From: Methylotenera sp. | Lineage (GTDB): Bacteria; Pseudomonadota; Gammaproteobacteria; Burkholderiales; Methylophilaceae | Assembly (NCBI GenBank): GCA_002928535.1 | Contig: PERG01000003.1 | Location: 102,895-166,894 of the forward strand | Length of the DNA stretch: 64,000 nt | Direction: 5' to 3' | Part shown: piece after piece, positions 44,441 to 52,821 of the stretch | Layout: each line of letters opens with the position of its first letter | Numbering within the stretch: position 1 is the stretch's first letter | Translations under genes and position numbers: made by a program | The notes under the pieces: generated by a model | The model's input: only the letters and a program-made list of their open reading frames with translations | Told to the model about the DNA's origin: nothing | The model's database searches: none

Positions 44441-45403
44441 CTATATCTGTCGAATTCCTATATCAACGCTGTTATTAGGACGATCAACCCTTATAATTTT
44501 TAATGTATATAAATCTGTTCTATATAGAAAATTCCAAGAGTCACCAGAGTTTATCGCTGCAATGATCGGTTTACGTGGTGATCCTAAGTTAATAGTGGCA
44601 ATTGGAAGTGAATTGAATAAAGAGTATTTAAAAGATAGTTGCACTTTCGTCACGGAATCCTCAAAAAGCTCGCCTTCCTGTAAGTTTTTTAAGACACTAT
44701 ATGAAGCTGCAGTTGTGTGGTTTTCATGAGGCTGATTGGTGTCGGCATTTATTTTGGATGCAATACTAATTAAGCACTGCAATATTGCAATGATGCTGAA
44801 CATTATGAAAATTCGAAAAAGGAACAGATGTGATAAATTAACAAATGTCATTTTTTTATTAGTTTGATCCTGATTGGACCGTATTGATTTTGCGAGAGAA
44901 ATGATTAGATTTTTTTTGGCTTGGGCTGAAGTGCTCTTAGTAAACTTTGTTAAATCTACCGTTCCCAATGTTTCATAAGACGAGGCTTTTAATGCTTTGA
45001 ATGACCACCAAACGAAACCCATAATATATAGAACCGCAAATACTATGGCAGTAGTAGCAAAGTATCCAATTATTGCAGCCACTTTAGAAGATGGAAGTTC
45101 GTCTCCAAGTAACCCACCAAAATAAGTCAAAATGGATATGAGTGCAGCTGCCACTAATAGATAGTTACTTGCCTTAGTATCTGCAGCTCTCCGTCTTTCT
45201 TGCTCTTCATCGTACATTCGATGAAGCTCTTCCAAAAATAAATTTGGATTTTTCCCCCAACTTGCCTTAGTGATAGCACTATTATCATCCTTAATAGCGA
45301 GATCATTTTGAGTTATTTCTTGCTGTGTTAAAGACTTAACGAATGGCCATATAAGTTCTGATATTAGCTCTAATCTTAGTTTAAGCTTTGACGGCATTGC
45401 CAC
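44441..45403 (-). CDS. Three-helix membrane protein of the graspetide locus
   Basis: A 320-residue protein overlapping the ATP-grasp gene by 22-28 bases (GTG 45403 or ATG 45397). Transmembrane helices are predicted at about 81-99, 109-131 and 193-214. The segment before helix 1, EEQERRRAADTKASNYLLVA, contains an ADTKAS motif that also precedes the first helix of Pycsar-effector/SLATT-like membrane proteins. The C-terminal 100 residues look extracytoplasmic and beta-rich. Coupled translation with the ATP-grasp argues for a role in export, immunity or action of the peptide; no ABC-transporter or peptidase motif is seen. Confidence 0.65.
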   Translation of the reverse strand: MAMPSKLKLRLELISELIWPFVKSLTQQEITQNDLAIKDDNSAITKASWGKNPNLFLEELHRMYDEEQERRRAADTKASNYLLVAAALISILTYFGGLLGDELPSSKVAAIIGYFATTAIVFAVLYIMGFVWWSFKALKASSYETLGTVDLTKFTKSTSAQAKKNLIISLAKSIRSNQDQTNKKMTFVNLSHLFLFRIFIMFSIIAILQCLISIASKINADTNQPHENHTTAASYSVLKNLQEGELFEDSVTKVQLSFKYSLFNSLPIATINLGSPRKPIIAAINSGDSWNFLYRTDLYTLKIIRVDRPNNSVDIGIRQI

Positions 45404-46353
45404 TCCAGTTCATCCACAATTGCAGAAGTGATTTGCAGGTCAGTTCTGCACTCAATCCATGCCCACTGCCCATTAGGGTTGATTTCAAGAAACCACCAAT
45501 CATCATCGACATCTAAAATTAAATCAATGGCACTAAATTTCAAGCCAAATTGTTTTGTGATTGCGACGCATAAAACTTTAATTTCATCAGGAATATCAAC
45601 CACCGTGTGCTCTAGCACTTCATTTTGACTTGCACGCCAATCAACTTTGGTAGCATCGTTGCATTGTGAGTGTATAGCTGCTGCGAATATCTGTTCTCTC
45701 ACAACTGTTACTCTCACATCAAACTTCTTCTCGATCTGAGTTTGAAATATTACTGGTGACAACCTTACCTCGTGTTCCCCTAAATCATCTAAAGGAGGGA
45801 GTGTTGAAGTGAAAATGATACCAGGAGAGTCGTTGCCTTCAATCAAGGAGTTTTTTAATGGTTTGCCAATTAAGGATGGGGCCTGAATAGTCTTTGCATA
45901 TTCAAGATGATTTGTAATTCTAGTTTCAGGAATTCTGAAACCTAACGCTGCTGCTCTTAACAGTTGTAATGGTTTATTTTCTGCCGCATCAATTCTAGAG
46001 GGCGAGTTGAACCACTTTTCATCAATTAATGAATAAAGAGCTTTTAATAAACTAAGCCATTCTGTTTCACAATAATAAAATGCAGAGTCACAACTTATAT
46101 CAATTAACGGAACTGGTGTCCCAGGTCTGCGATAGTATGCGGCGCCTACATTTTTTAATTGAATACTTTTACCCTCAAAAGATATCTTGAATGAATCTCT
46201 TCCTATTAAAGGATCAAACTCAAACTTTGAATTTGGAAGCGTTTCTGAATTTAATCTGAAATAGGGAATTCCACGTCGTTTTAATTCAAGGATAATAAAA
46301 TCAGTAGTAACATCCTCTTCGTTAGTAATTATCAGAACTTGAGTATCAGTCAT
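45376..46353 (-). CDS. MvdC/MvdD-type ATP-grasp peptide ligase (graspetide macrocyclase)
   Basis: A 325-residue ATP-grasp enzyme of the microviridin-ligase type, which joins side chains of Thr/Ser or Lys to Asp/Glu in a precursor peptide. Diagnostic features: AAYYRRPGTPVP, NKPLQLLRAAALGFRIPETRI, the ATP-binding segment with LIGKPLKNSLIEG, and the metal-binding LEINPNGQWAWIE signature near residues 289-301. The ATG at 46353 overlaps the stop of the precursor gene by 8 bases (ATGACTGA); a GTG at 46362 is the alternative. Only one ligase is present, unlike microviridin loci with separate lactone and lactam enzymes. Confidence 0.88.
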   Translation of the reverse strand: MTDTQVLIITNEEDVTTDFIILELKRRGIPYFRLNSETLPNSKFEFDPLIGRDSFKISFEGKSIQLKNVGAAYYRRPGTPVPLIDISCDSAFYYCETEWLSLLKALYSLIDEKWFNSPSRIDAAENKPLQLLRAAALGFRIPETRITNHLEYAKTIQAPSLIGKPLKNSLIEGNDSPGIIFTSTLPPLDDLGEHEVRLSPVIFQTQIEKKFDVRVTVVREQIFAAAIHSQCNDATKVDWRASQNEVLEHTVVDIPDEIKVLCVAITKQFGLKFSAIDLILDVDDDWWFLEINPNGQWAWIECRTDLQITSAIVDELEWQCRQSLN

Positions 46354-46705
46354 CCTGTTCACGGTGCACTTTCGTCTTTGTCATCAACTCAGCTATGCGA
46401 TTGCGCCTGATAAAATTTTTGCTTTCGTCATCTGATTCAATTTGAGACATGGTCTTTGTAATCGATGCCAGAAGTATTGACTGATCATCTTGTTCTCTAA
46501 CAGCTTCTGTCTTAGTTAATAGCTCTAGAACTGTATGATCTGACTCAATCAAAGGTTGGCCACCTTTTTCTGTTTCAATCACCCATACATCAGAATCTTT
46601 GCAATATCTTCCAGGGAGAGGCGGTGTATGAGTTCTTTTGGTTATTTTTTTCATCAAAAGGGGCATAACCAATTTGTTTTTATTCGATAAATAGTCAGTT
46701 TTCAT
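46346..46705 (-). CDS. Graspetide precursor peptide with three core repeats
   Basis: A 119-residue peptide gene directly upstream of, and overlapping, the ATP-grasp gene. A leader contains PPLPGRYCKDSDVWV followed by ETEKGGQPLIES. Three core repeats follow the pattern T-K-T-x4-E-x-D-D: residues 64-74 (TKTEAVREQDD), 83-93 (TKTMSQIESDD) and 109-119 (TKTKVHREQDD, ending the protein). Thr/Lys are candidate nucleophiles and Glu/Asp candidate acceptors for ester or amide crosslinks. The ATG at 46705 has AAGGGA five bases upstream. Function as a ligase substrate is inference from pairing, repeats and residue chemistry. Confidence 0.82.
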   Translation of the reverse strand: MKTDYLSNKNKLVMPLLMKKITKRTHTPPLPGRYCKDSDVWVIETEKGGQPLIESDHTVLELLTKTEAVREQDDQSILLASITKTMSQIESDDESKNFIRRNRIAELMTKTKVHREQDD

Positions 46706-46805
46706 TTATTCCCTTGTAGTCTTAAATTTGTTGAGTCAAGTACAATTTTTTTGGTTAATCAATTCCATACATCCGACTAGTTTAATAATGTTTACCAAAG
46801 TACTG

Positions 46806-47246
46806 CTAGTCCGGGAAATCACCAAAATACAGAATACCCCTGAATTTGTTTGATTCTTCATGAAGTTCATTCCTTAGCCTAATTGCCTCTGCTTGAATAG
46901 CATCAAGACGCGCTTGAAACTCAATAGCTGTCGATTGAAACAGCTCTCCCTCATAATCAAGGCAATGCGTAATACCCTTATGACTTAGAAAATTTCTTTC
47001 CTCTTTAAATTTCCTAAGATCTTTGACCAAGATATCGTTGTCACTTAGTTTTCTAAAACCTTCAATCAATCTCTCCAAAGATGCATCAGCATAATCATCA
47101 CCACTTAATTTGAATGGTAATTTCTTTCCTATGCATTTTCTGGCAAGTTCAAGCGCTTCGGTAATATATAACTTAAGCTCTTGCTCAATGATTTGGCATG
47201 CTGATAAAGCATACGCAACGTTGAGATAGAAATCATTGTCATCCAT
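46806..47246 (-). CDS. HEPN-like protein
   Basis: A 146-residue all-helical protein. ERNFLSHKG contains R84 and H89, matching the Rx4-6H catalytic motif of HEPN ribonucleases; the surrounding helices (SACQIIEQELKLYITEALEL) and overall length fit. No MNT nucleotidyltransferase partner is adjacent. It lies 100 bases upstream of the graspetide precursor on the same strand. It may be a toxin or a subunit of a larger defence operon. The motif could be coincidental, so confidence is moderate. Confidence 0.55.
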   Translation of the reverse strand: MDDNDFYLNVAYALSACQIIEQELKLYITEALELARKCIGKKLPFKLSGDDYADASLERLIEGFRKLSDNDILVKDLRKFKEERNFLSHKGITHCLDYEGELFQSTAIEFQARLDAIQAEAIRLRNELHEESNKFRGILYFGDFPD

Positions 47247-47314
47247 ATATCAATCTACAAAAATAATTAAGTTTAAAAAGTATGACTGCTCATGGCTCGA
47301 TTGACTACTTTGTA

Positions 47315-47926
47315 CTACTTTAATTTATTATTTTTCGGGATAGGATCGACGGGTTCTAATAACTCCGATTCCCTGTTATATGCTAAAAGCAAGACACCAC
47401 CAATGGCCCTTGATGTCTTGAGCATTACAATCGTCTCTTGGCTCAAGGTGTGCGAATGAAAGGCGACAATAAAATCTATAAATGCATCCAGAATGTACTC
47501 ATATTCTTGTTCAGTAACGTCTGTTTGAATCAAAAGCTTAAATGAAAGATGAGGTTCAGCTTCCGCTAAAATAGAAAATACAAACGAATAAGGTTGATCC
47601 TTTGAAACTTTTCCTTTTGAACCGATACGGACGGTGTTGGGTGCCGATGCACCAAAGAACTTTTCCCAGAGCTTGTTAAACCCCTTTTTTATAAAAATAT
47701 AATGATCTTTACCAACCTCATTGAGAAAACCATCAAAGTAAGACTTACTAATATAGACGATAACTGCAGTAGGAATTAGCCACTCAATAGAAGCATAAGC
47801 ACCCTCTGACTCACGTGATTCGATTTGTAAATTGAATCCACCCTCCAGTACGGAATCTTTAAATTCTGAGAAAATTTCCTCTGGTATAGTTTTGATGTGA
47901 TTAATAACGATATGTGGAGAGATCAT
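47315..47926 (-). CDS. Uncharacterised protein of the defence island
   Basis: A 203-residue protein without recognised domain. It contains WLIPTAVIVYISKSYFDGFL, a hydrophobic helix bounded by charged residues that could be a buried strand/helix pair or a membrane-interacting segment, followed by GKDHYIFIKKGFNKLWEKFF. The C-terminal half is alpha/beta. I have no basis for a function. It lies between the helicase of the Gabija-like pair and the HEPN-like gene, same strand. Confidence 0.55.
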   Translation of the reverse strand: MISPHIVINHIKTIPEEIFSEFKDSVLEGGFNLQIESRESEGAYASIEWLIPTAVIVYISKSYFDGFLNEVGKDHYIFIKKGFNKLWEKFFGASAPNTVRIGSKGKVSKDQPYSFVFSILAEAEPHLSFKLLIQTDVTEQEYEYILDAFIDFIVAFHSHTLSQETIVMLKTSRAIGGVLLLAYNRESELLEPVDPIPKNNKLK

Positions 47927-48045
47927 TTATTTAAAATGCTTTCGGAATATTATTCTATTAAAAATACTTTTTATATATCGAAAGAAATAACTCAAGGGGA
48001 AGCTATCCCGGGTTCGCGTTTATTAGCGCATTGCAGGGACAGTTA

Positions 48046-49779
48046 TCATAATGTTGGTCCGATATCTCGAATCTGGTGGCCAGCGAACCACTTTGACAGT
48101 GTCGCCATTGCGGCCGGCTCTAGCAAATGCGTGAATACGAGCGCCAAGCGCCTCTTCGGACGAGAAACCGCAACATAAAACAGGTTGCGATAACGCTCGT
48201 AGGCCGCTGCTTGTGTTCCGATCAGTACGGCATTATCTGCCATTTTAAGATAGGAATTGAAATTGTACTCATTCCACCCGCGCCCGAATACGACTAGAAC
48301 ATTTTCAAATTGATCGCCCTTCACCCCATGCTTAGTTTCAAATGGCGAGTGACCATCTAGATACTCGCAGAGTGCAATGATTTCTTGGTAAGATATAGCA
48401 TGAAGCGCATGCAGTTCCTTGATGCGCCCGGTCAGTGGCTCGCCGGCCGCTAGAGCATCTGCAAGCGCTCTTTCCTGACGTATGACCGCTTCTGAGAGGA
48501 TCGGCAGACTCGTTGAGGACAGATGTTCAATCACATCGCCAACCGTACCCGTATCGCGAAGTTCGCAGAGCCGCCTCATGGCGTCCGCCCATCTAACCTT
48601 ATCGGCTGGCCCGTTCATTACCGGACGCTCAGAATCAATCGCGTTAAACATCTGACCGAACCGCTTGTCTAGATAAGCACGTGCAGCTGGTTCAAGATGC
48701 TCATGGAAGTATGCGATAACCTCGTTTGCCTTACGCGTGAAGGAGTCATTGTACGCAAAAACGGTTCGCATCGATTCGTAGCCCATTTCCGTCGCAAGTG
48801 CCCGGTGAGTCAACATCAGGACCTTCGTGTCACTAGAAAAATCCCATCCAAAGCTTTCCAATTCGGTGCGGACATTCCTGAGAGCTCGTGCGGCTTCAGC
48901 AACAGGAAGATCGCCCTGCCAATGGTTTGCCGTTAGTCGAACCCCGCCCCATCCATTCGTGTGGAAAATGTGAATTTCGCCCGGTGCAACCGGATCTTTA
49001 ACTGCCTGGGCGAGCTCAGGACGTATCAAGTTCAAGCTATCAACAATTGGTTTCGTGCTTCGAAAGTTCGCCTTTTTATCGATGCGTTTAAGAGCTTCGT
49101 GTGTAATTGAACCGCAGCCATCTCCATAGATTTTTTGCCAGTGATCACCAAAAAAGCCGAATTGCGGCGCGTTTGGCTTGCCGATGAACTTGTCTTTTAG
49201 AACTTCGATGAGATCGGAGTTGGTGTCCTGGTACTCATCCACGAAGACAAGTGGGAAGCGCGACACTACGGTGTTCCGGAACTTCGTGGATTGCATGAGC
49301 TCAATAAACACCGGAAAGATGTCGTCGTGGTGCAAATTCGCAGTGCCATCATCGATAGTGCGTCGACCGAGCGCATATCCAACTGCCGTGATGTTCGCAG
49401 AGTCGAGTTCTTCGATGCGATCAGCCCAGCCTGGCAGCGTTCGGACAAGTTCGCGAAGCCTTTTTTGAAAAGGACTGACAAGCATCCACGCGAACGCATG
49501 AGTAGTGTCGCAGTAGATGGATGGATCGCCATCTGTCTGTGCGATTATCATATCCCGTGCAACATTAGTGTATGTTATACATGCGACTTGTTGGTGCTTG
49601 CGTTGAAGCTCTCGCGCTCGATCCTTGAGGATATAGCGAAGTGCGGCGATTAGCGAATATGTTTTACCGGCGCCGGCGCCGGCCTCGAACACGAAGCTAG
49701 ATCCATCGTCAAGGCAACCTTTCAGCACTTCCCATGAGGCGGTTGCGGCGATCTCGGCTGGATTAAGTTCTACGGCCAC
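48046..49779 (-). CDS. gajB: Gabija-like UvrD/Rep-type helicase (GajB)
   Basis: A 577-residue superfamily 1 helicase-like protein. Walker A FEAGAGAGKTYSLI (33-40), an ITYTN motif Ia, DExQ box as VFVDEYQDTNSDL (181-185), the QFGFFGDHWQKIYG motif III, MLTHRALATEMG, and near the end VAVSRPKRRLALVF. In Gabija systems GajB works with the OLD-family nuclease GajA to degrade phage DNA when nucleotides drop. gajA ends 2 bases upstream. Both genes are richer in G+C than the surrounding island, pointing to separate acquisition. Confidence 0.85.
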   Translation of the reverse strand: MAVELNPAEIAATASWEVLKGCLDDGSSFVFEAGAGAGKTYSLIAALRYILKDRARELQRKHQQVACITYTNVARDMIIAQTDGDPSIYCDTTHAFAWMLVSPFQKRLRELVRTLPGWADRIEELDSANITAVGYALGRRTIDDGTANLHHDDIFPVFIELMQSTKFRNTVVSRFPLVFVDEYQDTNSDLIEVLKDKFIGKPNAPQFGFFGDHWQKIYGDGCGSITHEALKRIDKKANFRSTKPIVDSLNLIRPELAQAVKDPVAPGEIHIFHTNGWGGVRLTANHWQGDLPVAEAARALRNVRTELESFGWDFSSDTKVLMLTHRALATEMGYESMRTVFAYNDSFTRKANEVIAYFHEHLEPAARAYLDKRFGQMFNAIDSERPVMNGPADKVRWADAMRRLCELRDTGTVGDVIEHLSSTSLPILSEAVIRQERALADALAAGEPLTGRIKELHALHAISYQEIIALCEYLDGHSPFETKHGVKGDQFENVLVVFGRGWNEYNFNSYLKMADNAVLIGTQAAAYERYRNLFYVAVSRPKRRLALVFTHLLEPAAMATLSKWFAGHQIRDIGPTL

Positions 49780-49781
49780 GC

Positions 49782-52034
49782 TTACGAGGTTTGTCCGGTA
49801 GATGGTTTGTCGAGTATATTGATTACATTTACGGCTTGCGCCTCAGCAACGAGCGCAACGCCAGGATCCGCGACTGAAATGTTGCTCGTGGCGAGCCACC
49901 TCACACTCTCTTCAATATATCGTGGAGTGACCCAGTTGGTTTTCTCAATCGCGTAGGTCAAGGCGAACTTTGATTTTTTTTGCTTCGCTGCCATATCTTG
50001 AGCTGCTTTCGCGAGCTCTTCGTTGGTTGTGCCTGTTATGCCAAATAAAGTTTGGTTCGCGAGAATGAATGCGTCCTCGAACGTCCTCCCACATGGCTGG
50101 CCCACCGTTTCCGGCACCTGATATGCGAGGCGCAGATTCCCACGTATTTTTGCAGCGCTGTCAGCCGCTAATACCTTCGACAAAGGAAATAAGGTCGACC
50201 CCTCAGCAACCTCTTCCTCATCACCAATAATCTCAGCGGCGGCGGCCTGTGCTAACATCGGAGTTATGACCGGCGGGGCTACAGACATTGTGGTCAATAC
50301 TTCTCCAGACGCTTCATGCACCTGGGCGGTTACTTTTGGTGGCGTATTGAACCAGTGCTTGATGCAGGTATTGCTCGTGGATTCCCCCTCGTGGACAAGG
50401 CATGCTTCAAGCTTGTTCTTGTCGTTACACTTAACAGAGTCGAGATCGGTGATAATCAGACTGCGCATACCAAGGAATTCGAGCAGCGGAATGAAAAGCT
50501 GTGCGTAGGCTCCGCCGACCTCCATGATAGTGATGTATTGGCTACCAAGCTTCAGGGAAGGATCCACAGCATCTAAAGCGCGCATCACTTGTGGAAGCAT
50601 CAGTCTCTCTGTCGTACCTTCAATTAGCACCGCCTTATCGGCGAAGAAAAGGTCGCAGCGCGTCAGAGTGAGATATTGGTGAAGAAAGTTAGAGGCAGGC
50701 CCTTTCAAACCAGCGAGCTCGCTACTAAGGTCCTTGACTTGAGTGCAGCGTACGCCAACCGGAAGATCGTTCGACGTAACAGCAAAATAACGAATCGTGT
50801 CAAAGCGAGCCTCATTAGCGACGTGCGGAGAGTGCGTCGAGACGACAAATTGCACCGGCCACGAGACATTTAAGCCTTCTGCTGCACAGAGTTTTTTTAC
50901 GATCTCCGGCAATTGACGGATGAAGACCTCCTGCATCTGGGGATGCAGATGTGCTTCTGGTTCTTCAATCACGATGAGCTGCAAGCCTGTTGCGTTGGCA
51001 CGTGCTCGGTACTCGCGGAAGAAGCCAACGATCTTAAGCAAGATATAGAGAAGGTTGCGATACCCGAGCCCGTTGTAAGACTCTGGAAGCTGAACGCCGC
51101 TATACCCGGCGTATTGAACTTTCGTGAAGTTGGACAGAAGCTTGCCAACTTCGAGCTTCGTCTCGGGCTGCAAAGGTACATTGTCCATGCCAGGATATCC
51201 AAAATGTTCTATCGCAGGCATAAGCTTCGCGAGCTCTTTTTTGAAATCAGTGTCCATCCCAGACTGGATTTCTTCAACGGCTTTGATGAGGCCTTCTGCA
51301 ATGTTTTTTTGTGAACCGTCTGCAGTAGAAACGGAGGCGCTTTGAAATAGACCCTCTAACACCTTAGCAAGCACGTCTGTATCACGCCCACCCGTACCAT
51401 CAAGCGCACGCTGTGCATTAACAAAGCCAAGAGACAGCAGACTAGAGACAGCCTTGAACGTCACGTCGCGCGTGTCCGTTGGATCTTGCGGGTCCTCAGC
51501 CCACATACTCGTCGTGAAGAGCTTCGGCACGCGGTCGGCTAAGCTGCGGAAAAGTGCCAGGCGATCCTCGTCAGAGTGCGCTTCGTCGGCTCCATGCAGA
51601 ATGGTTTCTTCGTGACCTTCGAACAACGCTGCAATCTTGCCATCGGCGAGGCGTCTAGAGCACACAATGATTGCCTCAGTACAGTTGTCGTCTGTATCTA
51701 TAACGAATTCGCGGAGCGGACCGAAATCAGGAACTGTTGGATCGAAACTCACATGTATTCGCATATCTATAGATGGCACAAGTGCGCGAACATCATCGGC
51801 AACAGCACCTTGTAATAGTGCACGATGTGCTTCGCAAAACTTGTCGTAACAAGCGCTTGAAAAGTCCTCCATTTCAAACGTACTTCGTTCAGATAGAAAT
51901 TTACGGATAATGTCAGAGAACGAGGTCTTACCGCAGTTATTACGTCCAACCACGACTGTGGTGTCGTCTTCAAGCTGCAAAGAAATATTATGCAGCAAGC
52001 GGAAGTTCTTTATTTTTATTGTCTTTATCTTCAC
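49782..52034 (-). CDS. gajA: Gabija-like OLD-family ATP-dependent nuclease (GajA)
   Basis: A 750-residue ABC-ATPase/TOPRIM nuclease. Walker A VGRNNCGKTS (29-38), signature-like NGLGYRN (321-327), Walker B LIVIEEPEAHLHP (353-365), H-loop STHSPH (399-404), then the TOPRIM domain with VLIEGTTE (Glu472) and LIITDLDS (Asp530/Asp532), the metal-binding DxD. This is a class 2 OLD protein with a helicase partner, the definition of Gabija-type systems. It is longer than the classical GajA, with an extended C terminus. Start at 52034 is natural (MKIKTIKIKNFRLLHN). Confidence 0.87.
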   Translation of the reverse strand: MKIKTIKIKNFRLLHNISLQLEDDTTVVVGRNNCGKTSFSDIIRKFLSERSTFEMEDFSSACYDKFCEAHRALLQGAVADDVRALVPSIDMRIHVSFDPTVPDFGPLREFVIDTDDNCTEAIIVCSRRLADGKIAALFEGHEETILHGADEAHSDEDRLALFRSLADRVPKLFTTSMWAEDPQDPTDTRDVTFKAVSSLLSLGFVNAQRALDGTGGRDTDVLAKVLEGLFQSASVSTADGSQKNIAEGLIKAVEEIQSGMDTDFKKELAKLMPAIEHFGYPGMDNVPLQPETKLEVGKLLSNFTKVQYAGYSGVQLPESYNGLGYRNLLYILLKIVGFFREYRARANATGLQLIVIEEPEAHLHPQMQEVFIRQLPEIVKKLCAAEGLNVSWPVQFVVSTHSPHVANEARFDTIRYFAVTSNDLPVGVRCTQVKDLSSELAGLKGPASNFLHQYLTLTRCDLFFADKAVLIEGTTERLMLPQVMRALDAVDPSLKLGSQYITIMEVGGAYAQLFIPLLEFLGMRSLIITDLDSVKCNDKNKLEACLVHEGESTSNTCIKHWFNTPPKVTAQVHEASGEVLTTMSVAPPVITPMLAQAAAAEIIGDEEEVAEGSTLFPLSKVLAADSAAKIRGNLRLAYQVPETVGQPCGRTFEDAFILANQTLFGITGTTNEELAKAAQDMAAKQKKSKFALTYAIEKTNWVTPRYIEESVRWLATSNISVADPGVALVAEAQAVNVINILDKPSTGQTS

Positions 52035-52821
52035 GTTGCAGTTTGTCTATAAGATTCGCTGTAGCTAATTTACACTCAAAACGCAGCTAGCGGTAGTAAG
52101 GATTTAAGAGAGACCTTATCTGCATTTGATGTAATCCAGTAAGTGACCGTGCTAAACATAGGCAGTGAATTCAAATGTTCGGACTAGCGTCATCTAAGAG
52201 CTACAACTGAGGCAACAATAACTGTCACTGATGAACGACATTATTAGCATTGTTTGGTCAACCTTAATCTCAATGCTTCTTAAATAATCTCCTGCTCAAT
52301 TCAAAAATTTAATTAACAGCTTATATTTAACTAATTAGAAGCTAATTAATTTTATCACCGTTTTATTTACCTTAAATATCCGTTTTTTTACCCTAATTTG
52401 TACAAGCTTTTAGAAGGACAGGATGCTGGATGTACGTACAACGGTGAAACTGTTTCCTTTCATCCAGTAAGTCTTGATTGCTAGATTTGCTACGCAACTC
52501 TTCGCTACCAACTCAGAGTTACGCCCCGAGACCCGACAAAATTTAGAAACTTACATAAACCTAAACAGAGTTGCATGCGCTTAATGCCATCCTAGAGGAG
52601 GCCATTCAGATCACCGTTTATAGCAGCCTCGCCAGTAAAGGATTTATCCAGTGCAGCGGAGATGAAGACGAAAGCGGAGATGCGATCTTGGAGTACGTCT
52701 GTATTACTCAAGAGGGTTTGAGGCACTCAAAGCTCTGGTGGTGTACATTAATAGCCTCCCACTTAACCTCTGCAATGTATTTTGCAGCTTTCTAAATGTT
52801 TAGATTGCTCTAAAAAAGAGT
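52035..52821. other. Mostly non-coding interval upstream of gajA
   Basis: About 790 bases. The plus strand has an open stretch at 52571-52795 starting with TTG (LNAILEEAIQITVYSSLASK) that looks protein-like but has no ribosome site and no recognised homology, so it may be a fragment. The rest is A+T rich. The promoter of gajA probably lies in 52035-52150. Confidence 0.4.

Noticed and set aside
52571..52795. Possible 74-residue gene upstream of gajA
   Set aside because: TTG start without ribosome site and no family. It looks protein-like but could be a fragment, so it is only mentioned in the interval entry.
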